This document shows, piece by piece, positions 1 to 21,679 of a stretch of 64,000 nt of DNA. The translations under genes and the position numbers were made by a program. The notes under the pieces are model-generated. The model was not told the origin of the DNA. It searched no databases and saw only the letters and a program-made list of their open reading frames with translations. The stretch lies in NCBI GenBank assembly GCA_947471745.1, contig CANJKZ010000065.1, positions 310,001 through 374,000 of the forward strand. The letters are read 5' to 3'. The DNA is from Closterium sp. Naga37s-1. Taxonomy: Eukaryota > Streptophyta > Zygnematophyceae > Desmidiales > Closteriaceae. The first letter of the stretch is position 1. The number at the start of each line of letters is the position of its first letter.

Positions 1-702
1 GACTGCAGGTGCGGTGGGACTGCAGGTGCGTTGGGACTGCAGGTGCGGTGAGACTGCAGGTGCATTGGGACTGCAGGTGCGTTGGGACTGCAGGTGCGGT
101 GGGACTGCAGGTGCGGTGGGACTGCAGGTGCGTTGGGACTGCAGGTGCGTTGGGACTGCAGGTGCGTTGGGACTGCAGGTGCGTTGGGACTGCAGGTGCG
201 TTGGGACTGCAGGTGCGTTGGGGCTGCAGGTGCGTTGGGGCTGCAGGTGCGTTGGGCTGCCGGGGCGTTGGGACTGCAGGTGCGTTGGGACTGCAGGTGC
301 GTTGGGACTGCAGGTGCGTTGGGAATGCAGGTGCGTTGGGACTGCAGGTGCGTTGGGACTGCAGGTTCGGTGGGACTGCAGGTGCGTTGGGACTGCAGGT
401 GCGTTGGGAGTGCAGGTGCGGTGGGACTGCAGGTGCGTTGGGACTGCAGGTGCGTTGGGACTGCAGGTGCGTTGGGGCTGTCGGGGCGTTGGGACTGCAG
501 GCGCGTTGGGACAGCAGGCGCGTTGGGACTGCAGGTGCGTTGGGACTGCAGGTGCGTTGGGGCTGCAGGTGCGTTGGGGCTGCAGGTGCGTTGGGACTGC
601 AGGGGCGTTGGGACTGCAGGTGTGTTGGGACTGCAGGTGCGTTGGGACTGCAGGTGCGTTGGGACTGCAGGTGCGTTGGGACTGCAGGTGCGGTGGGACT
701 AC
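1..702. repeat. 17-bp minisatellite array
   Basis: About 40 head-to-tail copies of a 17-bp unit, consensus GACTGCAGGTGCGTTGG, with scattered substitutions (GCGGTGG, GGGGCTG, CAGGCGC). Because 17 is not a multiple of 3, all three forward frames stay open and show the same peptide periodically; this is not evidence of coding. The array starts before the window. It lies 5' of the first recognisable HRQ1 exon and is probably intronic. Confidence 0.9.
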
Positions 703-757
703 ACAATCCCTCTCAACCGACGCAATCTTACACTCTCTTTTCTAAACCTCTCTCTCC

Positions 758-970
758 TCCCCCAGGTTGCCAGGCCTCTGCGTTGAAGCTGTTGCAACCA
801 GCTGTGACACAAACCTTCTCAACCTATGCACATTCACGCACTCTCTTGTGATCCCGTCTCTCCTCCCCCAGGCTGCAAGGCCTCTGCGCCGCAGCTCCCG
901 AAGGCAGACGCCGCAGCTGCTGCAACCACCCGCTGCTTGTGCACACGTGATGATGGCCAAGCGAGCCAGG
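758..970 (+). other. two similar exon-like segments, possibly HRQ1 exon plus copy
   Basis: A polypyrimidine tract plus CAG acceptor followed by a GGCCTCTGCG-containing segment occurs twice, at about 755-800 and 857-900. The second copy stays open to about 968, where CCAG/GTTAGG resembles a donor. This is the geometry of an exon and a partial upstream copy, as seen elsewhere in this gene. I could not match the peptide to HRQ1, so assignment is speculative. Confidence 0.25.
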
Positions 971-1003
971 TTAGGGGAGGGGGATACGCCACGTAAATTC
1001 CCC

Positions 1004-1328
1004 CATCAGTTTCCACCCCATCAGTTTGCACCCCATCAGTTTGCACCCCATCAGTTTCCACCCCATCAGTTTGCACCCCATCAGTTAGCACCCCATCAGT
1101 TTGCACCCCATCAGTTTGCACCCCATCAATTTCCACCCCATCATTTTCCACCCCATCAGTTTGCACCCCATCAGTTAGCACCCCATCAGTTTGCACCCCA
1201 TCAGTTTGCACCCCATCAATTTCCACCCCATCATTTTCCACCCCATCAGTTTGCACCCCATCAGTTTGCACCCCATCAGTTTGCACCCCATCAGTTTGCA
1301 CCCCATCAGTTTGCACCCCATCAGTGTG
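1004..1328. repeat. 15-bp minisatellite array
   Basis: About 21 copies of a 15-bp unit with core CACCCCATCAGTTTG and variants (CAATTTC, CATTTTC, CAGTTAG). A block of about 90 bp near 1066-1155 recurs near 1156-1245, so the array has grown by multi-unit duplication. It lies in the HRQ1 intron upstream of the exon at 1424. The open frames across it (PHQFA on +, DGVQT on -) follow from the period being a multiple of 3. Confidence 0.88.
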
Positions 1329-1423
1329 CACGATATGCGTTGCCTCTTCCACTCCCATGCTTCCTCTTCCTTGCCTCCTTCTTCTCAACCCTTCCCCCTC
1401 TCCCGCCCTCCGCCAACACCCAG

Positions 1424-12563
<11,140 letters not shown>

Positions 12564-13643
12564 TCTGTGTATTTCCATGTATAGCATTGTGATTCAGATT
12601 GCGGTGTAATAACGACCTTCCCATATCGCACCACCTGGAACCTGAAACTGGTGGCTTGGCGGGGGGACCTGCTGTCGGTTTCTCGTGTTTCTCGATGACT
12701 TCCTGTCCGTCCCCCTAAATTTGGGGGTCTTGTCCTGACCTGAAGCTTTTACCGCCGTGCCCATCGCAGCCAATGGGTTCTCGCGTTGGTTCTGACAATG
12801 CCGACCAGACGAGTAGGGCGAAGTTGTAACTCGATATCGTCAGCGTCTCAGCAAGCGAAGTCAGCACGGCCTCCCCCAGCAGCACCGTACAGCACAATGC
12901 AGCCAGTCAAACCTTGAATTTGCCTGTCTCTCCAACTTGTTGCCAACAACCAACAACGGCCAGGAAAGCCTATAAACTTCTCCCATTTCCAGCAATACCG
13001 TACCCAATCGCACATTTAATGCCTTAGAACGTAATGCACCATACTGAGCCGCATTCAAAATCTTCTGAAACACACCGACCAGCGAACCAGAAAGCACCAG
13101 TGGGCATACAGGCTGTCGGCCATCTCATCGTCCTCCTGTTCACGGATCGTAAAAAATTATACGTGTGCTTGCAATGTGCTTGCAACGTTGGCTCCGGGAT
13201 GAAGCCTAGCCGAAGCGTGGGCTACCAGCATGCCTCCCCCACAGACAGCACATCTCCCGTAACCCTGTATTAGCGCTCCTTATGAAGTGAGTCGTTCCAT
13301 ACGACTCTCCGAAGCAAGATCGTGAATAGGCTGCATTTTGCCGTTGCTTGCAGACTTACTTTGCGCTGAATGCGTTTTCATTGAGTTGCGTGTTCTTGCG
13401 GTCGCTCTTAGCTTGCAGACGAAGACACCGGAGTGAACATGCAGGGATTAGGTTTCCTGGCTCGAATCTTTATGTACGTGCGTGCCGAGATGCTCCGTCG
13501 TTATGCTGCTGCACCATTCAGAACGATTAGTGATTAAGACTCAGACCGTAACGGCATCAAAGCCCAGTGGGTGATCGCGGGATTCCTTTTTCCCGAAGCG
13601 AATTTGTAAAGAAACGTTTTAGTGTTCGCAAGGTTTTGTGTCA
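12564..13643. other. intergenic, 1.1 kb, between HRQ1 and the GT61-like gene
   Basis: No family-like reading frame seen. It should hold the HRQ1 3' UTR and the promoter and 5' leader of the next gene. No convincing tRNA or repeat found. Confidence 0.5.
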
Positions 13644-16600
13644 ATGGATAATGCAGCCGATGATAGCCGTCCGATCAATCAGATTGAAGACTCCTCAGAA
13701 CACCATAATGCACTCCAAGAGTCTCTGCGTCAGCGAAGTCGTTCCATAGGCACCGAAGCAGAGCCAGATTCGCACCGTTCCGACCCGAGTCGACTCGATA
13801 GTCCCCCAGATCTGCGTCGTTCCCTCTCGGACGGATCTCCTCGCCGGGCTCCAGTTGTTCCTACCAACAGATCTCCCGATAGTGTCGGGTCGGCAAGACG
13901 ACAGGACGCTCCTGTCGGTTCCACTGACAACGCTGACAAAGATCATTGTGGCTCTCCTCCGAGTCAGAATCAAGACTTCCTGTCATCCGCTCAGGCTTCG
14001 CCATTCCATCGAAAACCCCGACATTGTAATGGATCTCCAGCCAGGCCCGGTGGGTCTCCAGCCAGGCCCGGTGGATCTCCAGCCAGGCCCGGTGGGTCTC
14101 CAACCAGGTTCCATGAATTCCCAGCCAGACTCGGTGAAACTTCAACCAGGCTCCACGATTTACCAGCCAGAGCTGGTGGGTCTCCAGCCAAGCTCCATGA
14201 TCTACCAGCCAGACCCCAGACCTGCTCGTACGCTTCTCCGCACACCGCAGCCGCTGCCCATAAAGATTTGCCCGACCGCCAATCGCCTGATCAGGCCTTT
14301 TCAGATCCGAGATCGCCTGACCAAGGATTGTCTGAACGAGAATCGCATGATAGAGTATCAAATGACGGAGAGTTGTCGTTTGGTCGAGAATCGGCTATTT
14401 GTATATCTCCTGATAGAGAATCGTCGCCTGATCAAGACTCTTTGTTTCAGCCGAGTCGTAATGACGCACAAGTGTTGACGGGACGCACCGAGGCTTGTAT
14501 AAGGGGACATTACTATACCGAGGGTTATCCAACAGATGATCAACAAACGGAGAGTTACCGTAAGGAGGGTTACCGAACTGAGGACGATCGCACCGGTGAC
14601 TCTCGCAAGGAGGATTATCGCACGGATGGCTCTCGTACGGAGGACACTCGTACGGACGTACCAAGTGACCGGATCACTCACAGATTCCCTGATCGCACGC
14701 ATGGGTTTCTGCAGCGCGCCGATGGGTTCCTGCAGCGCGCGCAGCTGTTGCTGCAGAGCCTCGCGAGCCGCAGCCGGTGGTGGTGGGTGCAGCGGCGACG
14801 AGTCGCCGCGTTTGTGATCCAGAGGAAGGTCGCCTGGGCTGCTGCGGCCGCGCGGCCGTGGACTCCCACGGGGAAGAGCCGACACCGCCGCCGATGGGGA
14901 GGGGGAGGGGGAGGGGGAGGGGGAGGGGGAGGGGGAGGGGGAGGGGGAGGGGGAGGGGGAGCGGGAGGAGGGGGAAAGGGCGCGAATGTAAACAGTGTAC
15001 TGGCGGCTCTGGCGGTGGTTCTGTTCGTGGTGAATTTCATCCTGCTCTCCTCGCGCATGGACGGGGCTGCGCGGAGCAAGCAGGCGCGCGGGGTTCATGG
15101 CACGGGGGCGCGGAGCGAGCGCCAGGCGGAGAACGAGGAGGCGGAGGAGGGAGGGTTTGCGGATGTGACCACGAATGTGCACGTCCGCCCTGGGTACGGA
15201 CGGCCACTGCTCCCACTCACTGTCACAGCCGCACTATCTCACCCACACACTCCCTCAATGCGTCCCTTGGCCTGTTGAAGCTTCCAGAACCTTCATAAAA
15301 GCGTCTCGAACTCTCATAAGGCATTTGGCAACTTCCCATGCACTGCTCGAGTTTCCCATCTCTTCACTCTTCCGCTCACGGTCCAGAATCCCCTTGTACG
15401 GCCCCCTTTCCCCCCTCCCCCCACCCCTTCTACTCCCCACTGCGCGACAGGGCCGGATTAGGCTGGCATGGGCGCGAGGAGTGGTACAGGCGAGGGCTGC
15501 ACACCCTCCCAGGCTCTCCCCCTCGCCCCAAATGGAACGCCTCTGACGACTCCTTCCTCAACTCCCTCGTATGGCCCTCACTCTCTTCCTGTACATTCAC
15601 CCTGCACACTCACCCTCCACTTTTGAGACGCCTCAAAAGTATTCTCCCCCTCGCCCCAAATGGAACGCCTCTGATGACTCCCTTCTCAACTCCCTCGTAT
15701 GGCCCTCACTCTCACCATGCCCACTCGCTCTGCTCACTCGCATCGTGACATCCCGTCTGCATTGCCCCCCTCGCCCCAAATGGAACGCCTCTGATGACTC
15801 CCTTCTCAACTCCCTCGTATGGCCCTCTCCCTCACTCTACACATTCCCATGAGCACTCGCTCTAAACACTTGCACTTTCCTCACGGCCGTCCTAGCAACC
15901 TGCAGTACCGCACCTCTTACTGCCACACCACGCTGTCCCTCTCACCGTCTTCAATCCCCTCTGCTCTCCACCGCTCTGCCAGCAATGCCCTGCCAGCAAT
16001 GCCCTGCCTTTCCCCCCTATACCGCCCTGCCTTTCCCCCCTATACCGCCCTGCCTTTCCCCCCAATACCGCCCTGCCTTTCCCCCCTATACCGCGCTGCC
16101 TTTCCCCCCTATACCGCCCTGCCTTTCCCCCCAATACCGCCCTGCCTTTCCCCCCAATACCGCCCTGCCTTTCCCCCCTATACCGCCCTGCCTTTCCCCC
16201 CTATACCGCCCTGCCTCTCACCCCTCTGCCTCCCCGCCTCTCACCCCTCGTGCGCCATGCAGCTGAGCAGGTGGCACGTGCAGCCATATTCGTCGCAGCC
16301 AGGCGTGTATCTGCTGCAGCAACCCACGGACTTCGCCTGTGTGCTGCTCATCCAGGACGCCTGCTACCTCTTCATGCAAGGTAAGGCCTCCTCCCTTCCG
16401 TTCCCCACGTGCCACCGCCTCTTCATGCAAGGTGCCGTACTGGGTACCACCCTCCCTATGTGCCACCTCAACATGCGAGGTAAGGATACCTTCCCCTCTC
16501 TCGAAATGACTTCTGAGTCGACTCAGAACTCGTTTTGATGCAACCTCTTCTCCTCCCCACCACTCCCACCACTCCCGCCACTCCTCTATATCACACCAGG

Positions 16601-19600
16601 CAAGTCAAAGCACCACCAGCCACACACGGGGATCTGGTTCGCCAGGGATCGAACCCTCGATCTCTCACAGATATCCATTGTCAACAACGTGTGCCACCTG
16701 TACAGTGACAGGCTGGCAGACGCGCTCTACGAGTCCTGGCTGGAGCTGAGCTGGCATGAGCTGGCAGCGGCCCTCGAGAGAGAGGCGGTTCATGGGAAAG
16801 GGGTGAGGAGGGAGAGGGGGGAAGCAGGGGTGGGGGGAAGAGGAGAGAGAGGAGGAACGGAAGGGAGGGGTAGGGAGAGGCAAGCGTTCTGGAAGGGCAG
16901 GCGGAAGGGGAGGGGAGCAGAGCGAGCAGGTGGGGGAGCAGAAGGGGAGGAGGTAGGGGCGGGAGGGGTGGAGGTGGGAGCAGGAGGGGTGGGTGGAGGG
17001 ATGAGTGTGGAGGATGTGAAGGAGGTCGCTCGGTTGCATGCTGCAGCAGTGCGGAAACGCAAGGCGGTCATGGCTGCCGCTGCTGCTTCTGGTGCTGCTG
17101 CTGCTAGTGCGGCAGCAGGGGAGACGAGCACGCAGCAAGACAACAGCGAAGGGGGCAGCAGAAACAAGGGCAGCAGCAGCAATGGGGGCGCATGGGCGCA
17201 GTACCATGTGACCATGGACCAGTCTGCAACAGGGGACAACGGACTGGGCTACTCACTGGACGCTCTAAACGCTCCAGAAGCTCCAGAAGCTTCTGATGGG
17301 CCGGTGATGGAGCCGGTGAGGTTGAGAGACCCCAGTGACAACTGGACGCCGCCAGGGACAGGCGCGAAGGCACAGGAGGCGAAGGCTGGTGAGAGGGCTG
17401 GGAGAGGTGTGACAGGAGGTGGTGGTGGTGGACGGGAGAGGGTTGAGGTGGGTCTGAAGGGAGGGAAGGTGAGTGGGAAGGGTGGGACGAGGGTGAGAGG
17501 AGGTGGTGGAGGAAGGGAGAGTGGGAGGAAAGTGAAGGTGAAGGTGGTGAGTGTTCGGAGGAAGCTGCTGGGAATCTGGGGGTCCCGACAACGCCACAGC
17601 CGGGGGAGGCGCACACAGCAATCCCACAGGAGAAGCAGCAGCAGCAGCAATGCTGCCAACACCACCACTTTCACCACCAGCAGCAGCAGTGCGAGCGTGA
17701 GCAGCAGAAGCAAATACCACCTTCCCCAGATGCACCCGCTGCAGCCCCGGCACACGGCCATGGACAACCTAGCAGACGGATTCGCCCAGGAACCCGACGA
17801 GCAGCCGCCTGTAGACCTCTCCGACCTCAAACGCCGCTCCCTGCACACGTATGGGCGGCTGACTAACCACCTGGGCATGACCCGGTACGTGGGGGTGAGT
17901 GAAAGGAGGAGTAGGGAGAGGTTGGTGAGGGGGATGAGGGGGAGAGGGGTGCGTGTGGGCGTGGTGGCGCGGTATGGGTCCGCTGTGGGCGAGTTTGGGC
18001 GCGCGCTGGTGCCTCTGATGGAAGTGGCGGGGCACCTGGAGGGGTCGTTGCAGGCACAGGCGAACACAGCGCAGTTGGGTGGGCAGCAGCGTGAAGAAGA
18101 ACGGCAGGAAGAGGGGAGGCGGCAGGGGCAGGAGCAGCAGGGAGAGGGGCAGCAGGGAGGAGGGCAGCAGAGGCGGGGTGATGAGGGGGTGGTGGTGTTC
18201 TTTCCCGGAGATGATTCTATTCGCTCCCAGTGGACCGTGCATGCTGCTCGCCTGCTGTTTGGTGACGCCACCCGGGTGGAGGCAGGCAGAGTGGCAGGCC
18301 AGAAGGTGAGACACACACGATGCACTTTTTCTCTCTCTTTTGTTCTTTTTCCTTTGTTGAGAAGCATGATCAGAGCCGGCAGAGCGTATCGCGCTGATAG
18401 AAACATATTTTTCCTCCACCCCCGTTTCTTCTACTCCCCCCATCACCCCGCCAGGTGTGATTCCAGAACCTGCTGCTCCCCATCAGCACAGTACAGCACC
18501 CCCCTCACCCGTTTCCCCAACCCCTCCCCACCCCACTCCACCCCTCCCCACCCCACTCCACCACCAGGTGTGCTTCCAGAACCTGCTGCTGCCCATCAAC
18601 AAGCTGCACCGGCCTCACAGCGCCGACCTCACTCGCCGCCGCGCCTCCCAAGCTTCTCAAGCCATGTACGGCACTCAGACATCTCAGGCCACTCAGAACC
18701 CAGCAGCCACTCTCCACACCCCTCGACCCACCCACTCACACACTGAACCGCTCCCAGGCACCCCAACCATCCCAACCATCCAAATCCTTCCAGGCACCCC
18801 TCACCAAGACGCTCAGGGCCCGTCCCTAGCACCTGCTCTCGCGCTCATGTCACAAGCCGTCTCGATACAAGCTGTCTCGCTACAAGCCATGGCATCTGCA
18901 ACTGGTGACAACTCAGGGAGGAGGGGGCCCTCAATGCTGCAGGAGGGTGCAGGTGCAGTTATGGAGAGAGGGGAGAGGGTGGGTGGAGAGGGTAACTATG
19001 AAAATGGGTCAGAATCACGAGAGCTACTGGGGATTTATGAGAGGAGAATACTGCCAAAGCTTGCCATCCACGCGTCTCCAGAGGAGAGGCTGGCTGTCGG
19101 TGTTGCTGCCTTGCCATTGGGTGATAAGCGCCGGGCAGCTGCTCTGGCGAATCCCCTGGCTGCTGCTGCCGCTGCCGCTGCAGCAGGGGGAGCAGCAGGA
19201 GGAGTGTCAGCAGGAGGAGTTGGAGTTGAGGAAGCAGGGAGGCGTACAGACGTGGGTTCCAAGTTGCGCGAGGGAGTGGGGCAGAAGCAGCAGGACGTTG
19301 GGGCAAAAGGAAAGAGCAGTGGCAAAGGGAAAGTGAACGAGCAAGGGGAAGAGAAGAGGGAGAAGGAGAGAAAGAGATTGGCAGGAGTGGAGAGGAGAGA
19401 GGATACACAGGGAGAGGAGGAAGACCCAGTGGCGGATGCTGAAGCGATGGCGAGGCAGGAGCTAGATGACTACTTGGACCAGTACGAGGAGCAACACAGC
19501 GCCAACCACGATAATGACCATGACCATGACAGTCACCGCCGCCCACTCCCCACTGACACCAACTTTCCCACCACTTCCAATCGCACCCTACCCAGCCTTG

Positions 19601-20548
19601 CTACTGCCGAGCCTGGTGCTACTGGGATTGAGTCCTCTCCTCCCTCGTCCACTGGAGCTTTGCAGCTGCTGGTTCCCACTCAAAGGTTTCTATACCTGCT
19701 GCCTGATAGGGGTGACTCGGGCAGGTTAACGGGCAGCACCGGAAAGGATTCCTGGCAGGTGACTCTAGTGGAGCGTGACAATGTGGAGGGGCTGAAGAAC
19801 CAGCAGGAGGTGGTGGCGCTGATTCAAGAGGCATTTCCGGAGCTCCCGGTAGCGATTGTGCGGCTTGGCAACGTGTCACTGTACGATCAAGTGACAATAA
19901 TGAAGGTGAGCAAGCTTTGTGTGGTGTACACTGTACTCCCTCACCTTTTAAATTGACTTGCTTATAAGGCTGTTCGTACTCTTTCCAGTCCAAGGGACAC
20001 CAAGTCTGTCCAGCCATTCTTGCTCCCTCTGAACCCTTTCCACACCCTTGTACCCATTTCATTCACCCCAATACCCCCACCCTCCAGCACTCCCCCAACC
20101 CCTTCCCCCTCTCTCTCCCCAACCCCTCTGCACCCCTTTCATTTCCCTTCAGCGCTCGCTCGTCCTTGTAGCAGTCCACGACCTTATCCTCTCCACCTCA
20201 CTCTTCTTCCTGCCACGTGGCGCTGTTCTATTGGAGCTCTTCCCCTACAAGCTCTTTAGCACGCAGCACAAGAAGCTCGCACTCCGCTCTGGTGTACACT
20301 ACATGGCTTGGCAAAACCAGTTTCGTTACAATGGATTCTTTAAGGAAAATTGCTTTTGGCGAGGAGGTTACAAGGATACAAAAGGCGAAGTATGCTGGAG
20401 AAAGAAAGATTGTATGAGGTGCATTCGAGACAAGAGTACAACATGGGTGGCAGGTAGAGATCTTTTGGAGGTTTTAGCCAATGCAAGGCTGCATGTGTTG
20501 AAGCAGCTACCTCGGTGTGCCATCCACAAGCATAGTGTAGGTAGGTGA
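13644..20548 (+). CDS. GT61-like type II membrane glycosyltransferase (multi-exon)
   Basis: Putative Golgi glycosyltransferase of the plant GT61 (DUF563) type, acting on cell-wall polysaccharide or glycoprotein; substrate not inferable. Start ATG 13644 is the first in a long open exon (to about 15193). That exon encodes about 450 residues of low-complexity Ser/Pro/Arg-rich and poly-Gly sequence, then one membrane segment (SVLAALAVVLFVVNFILL). Exons between 15.2 and 16.26 kb are unresolved. Later exons: 16263-16380, 16600-18305, 18568-19905, 20153-20548 (phases agree). Catalytic-domain hallmarks are near the end: QVTLVERDNVEGLKNQQEVV, SLYDQVTIMK, then FFLPRGAVLLELFP, LRSGVHYMAW and CIRDKSTT followed by a final helix. 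The usual HGAxLTN-type motif reads HDLILSTSLFFLP. The 450-residue N-terminus is far longer than usual for a Golgi enzyme, so a downstream start is possible. Family call is firm at the C-terminus, the model weaker upstream. Confidence 0.72.
14028..14216 (+). repeat. short tandem repeat inside the N-terminal exon of the GT61-like gene
   Basis: Units of about 21 bp with core TCCAGCCAGGCCCGGTGG repeat four times, then decay through TTCCAG/ACTTCAACC variants. Translated in the gene's frame they give GSPARPG repeats. Other frames are also open, so the coding frame here is supported only by continuity with the rest of exon 1. Confidence 0.75.
14892..14966 (+). repeat. (GGGGGA)n G-run encoding poly-Gly
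   Basis: About 12 copies of GGGGAGG-type hexamers on the coding strand, giving over 20 consecutive Gly codons just before the membrane segment of the GT61-like protein. Runs of five guanines at this density are a strong G-quadruplex candidate in DNA and in mRNA. Confidence 0.85.
15521..15830 (+). repeat. three tandem copies of an exon-like segment in the GT61-like gene
   Basis: A roughly 60-bp segment beginning CCTCGCCCCAAATGGAACGC and ending CTCGTATGGCCCTC occurs at 15521, 15649 and 15769, encoding PRPKWNASDDS(F/L)LNSLVWP. The spacers (about 60 bp) differ more than the copies, which suggests constraint on, or recent duplication of, the exon part. Which copy is spliced in, and whether several are, cannot be decided here. 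Confidence 0.78.
16004..16215. repeat. 23-bp polypyrimidine repeat in GT61 intron
   Basis: About nine copies of CCTGCCTTTCCCCCCTATAC plus CGC, with CAATAC as a variant, immediately upstream of the acceptor at 16261-16262. The C-rich strand is the sense strand, so it could serve as an extended polypyrimidine tract. Confidence 0.88.
16360..16490 (+). repeat. triplicated exon 3' end with donor (GT61-like gene)
   Basis: The end of exon 16263-16380, CTCTTCATGCAAG/GTAAGG, recurs as CTCTTCATGCAAG/GTGCCG at about 16418-16436 and as CTCAACATGCGAG/GTAAGG at about 16466-16487, spaced about 50 bp. Copies 1 and 3 keep a good donor; copy 2 has lost it. Confidence 0.75.
18446..18490 (+). repeat. dead copy of GT61 exon start with premature stop
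   Basis: CGCCAG/GTGTGATTCCAGAACCTG precedes the true exon start CACCAG/GTGTGCTTCCAGAACCTG at 18568 by about 110 bp and shares the next 20 or so bases. The copy has TGA where the real exon has TGC, so use of this acceptor would truncate the protein after one codon. Confidence 0.82.
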
Positions 20549-21679
20549 TTGTGTTCATTTTCTTTCATGGTGCAATGGACATATGCGTTGTGTTTATATA
20601 ACTACTTATAAACAACGGTGGTAAGTAGCTGTGCTGGTAGCGCGTATTCGGCGAGTCTTATATCGGTGGGTGCATCAGCAGTCACCCACGACAATCAGTA
20701 ATTCTGCGACGACGTCGCACAAGCATATTCGGGAATTCGGTTGGGTGGCGAAAATATCGATAGAGAAAACAGGTCAATTTTGTTCAACCAGCACGATTCT
20801 CAGCGTCAAGGCTCGAGAGAAACGATGCCAGCATGGCGATCGACGATTGGAGAATGTTCACGGTAACCTGCTCCACAGTCTTCGTCACTGAAAGTGGGGC
20901 TGGCAAGGGCAGCGACGCGTGATGTGTGGGTGCGGTGTCTTGAGGGCACGGGTGCGAAGCGCGTTTACAGAATGAGGGGCTGTCCGAAGCGCGGACCATT
21001 TGTTTGCGACAGGCTTTCAAACCAGGCACAACCGAGCAATGAGTATGCGAACCACATAGAATAGGTTCTTTACCGTACTGCACTTCTGCGTTTTTAGTGA
21101 GCCCCGTCTAACCAGGCTGCAACTGCAGAGGTGATCAAACTTCATCCTGTACTTGTGTGTCCCCTTCGCACGGACGCGTGACCTTCCCAGTTTTGGCTTG
21201 CGCCAAAAAAAACAGCGTTTGAGTTGATGAAAGGAACCACCCTTTTTCTCGACTCGATGCCTTGCTCACTCCACAATCCAGCGCAACAGCGTCTGGGTAG
21301 GTGTAAAGCTGTCACCGTACCATCGTCACAGTAGGCCACACGGAACGTCCTCTTGCGGCACAGCGATATCGAAAGCCGCGATCAGTACAATACAGAGGGC
21401 AAAGGTTTGCTGGTTATGCTGACTTGCTTATCAGCCTGCCACCTTTTCAAAGCCCCTTTTTTTCCTTTGGAACTAGCCTACTCGATACCAATCATCTTCT
21501 ACTGATGTTTTGACACATAATAAGACATTTTTCTCCTGTAATTAGAAGTCTCTAGAAATCAGGCTCTTGCAGTGCACTTTCACGCCGCACAAGAGCTTCT
21601 CGCGCTGCTACCCGGTGCCACTCGGTGCCGCACGGTGCCACAAACGCGCGTACACCGCCGGTCGCAAAGGCGTGCTGCC
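20549..21679. other. intergenic, 1.1 kb, upstream of multicopper oxidase 1
   Basis: No recognisable gene, tRNA or transposon. It should contain the GT61 terminator region and the promoter of the oxidase gene. Confidence 0.5.

Noticed and set aside
9..851. Overlapping forward open frames in the 17-bp array
   Set aside because: The same peptide appears in all three frames, as expected from a 17-bp period.
13783..13800. GAGTCGACTC as a further copy of the dispersed palindrome
   Set aside because: It is in coding sequence and lacks the CGTCTC-like tail; likewise the similar strings in LRR exon 3 (42.66 kb) and near 48.74 kb.
16625..16670. tRNA-like B box GATCGAACCCTCGATC in the GT61-like gene
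   Set aside because: It lies inside a coding exon (WFARDRTLDLSQ) and has no matching A box or acceptor stem.
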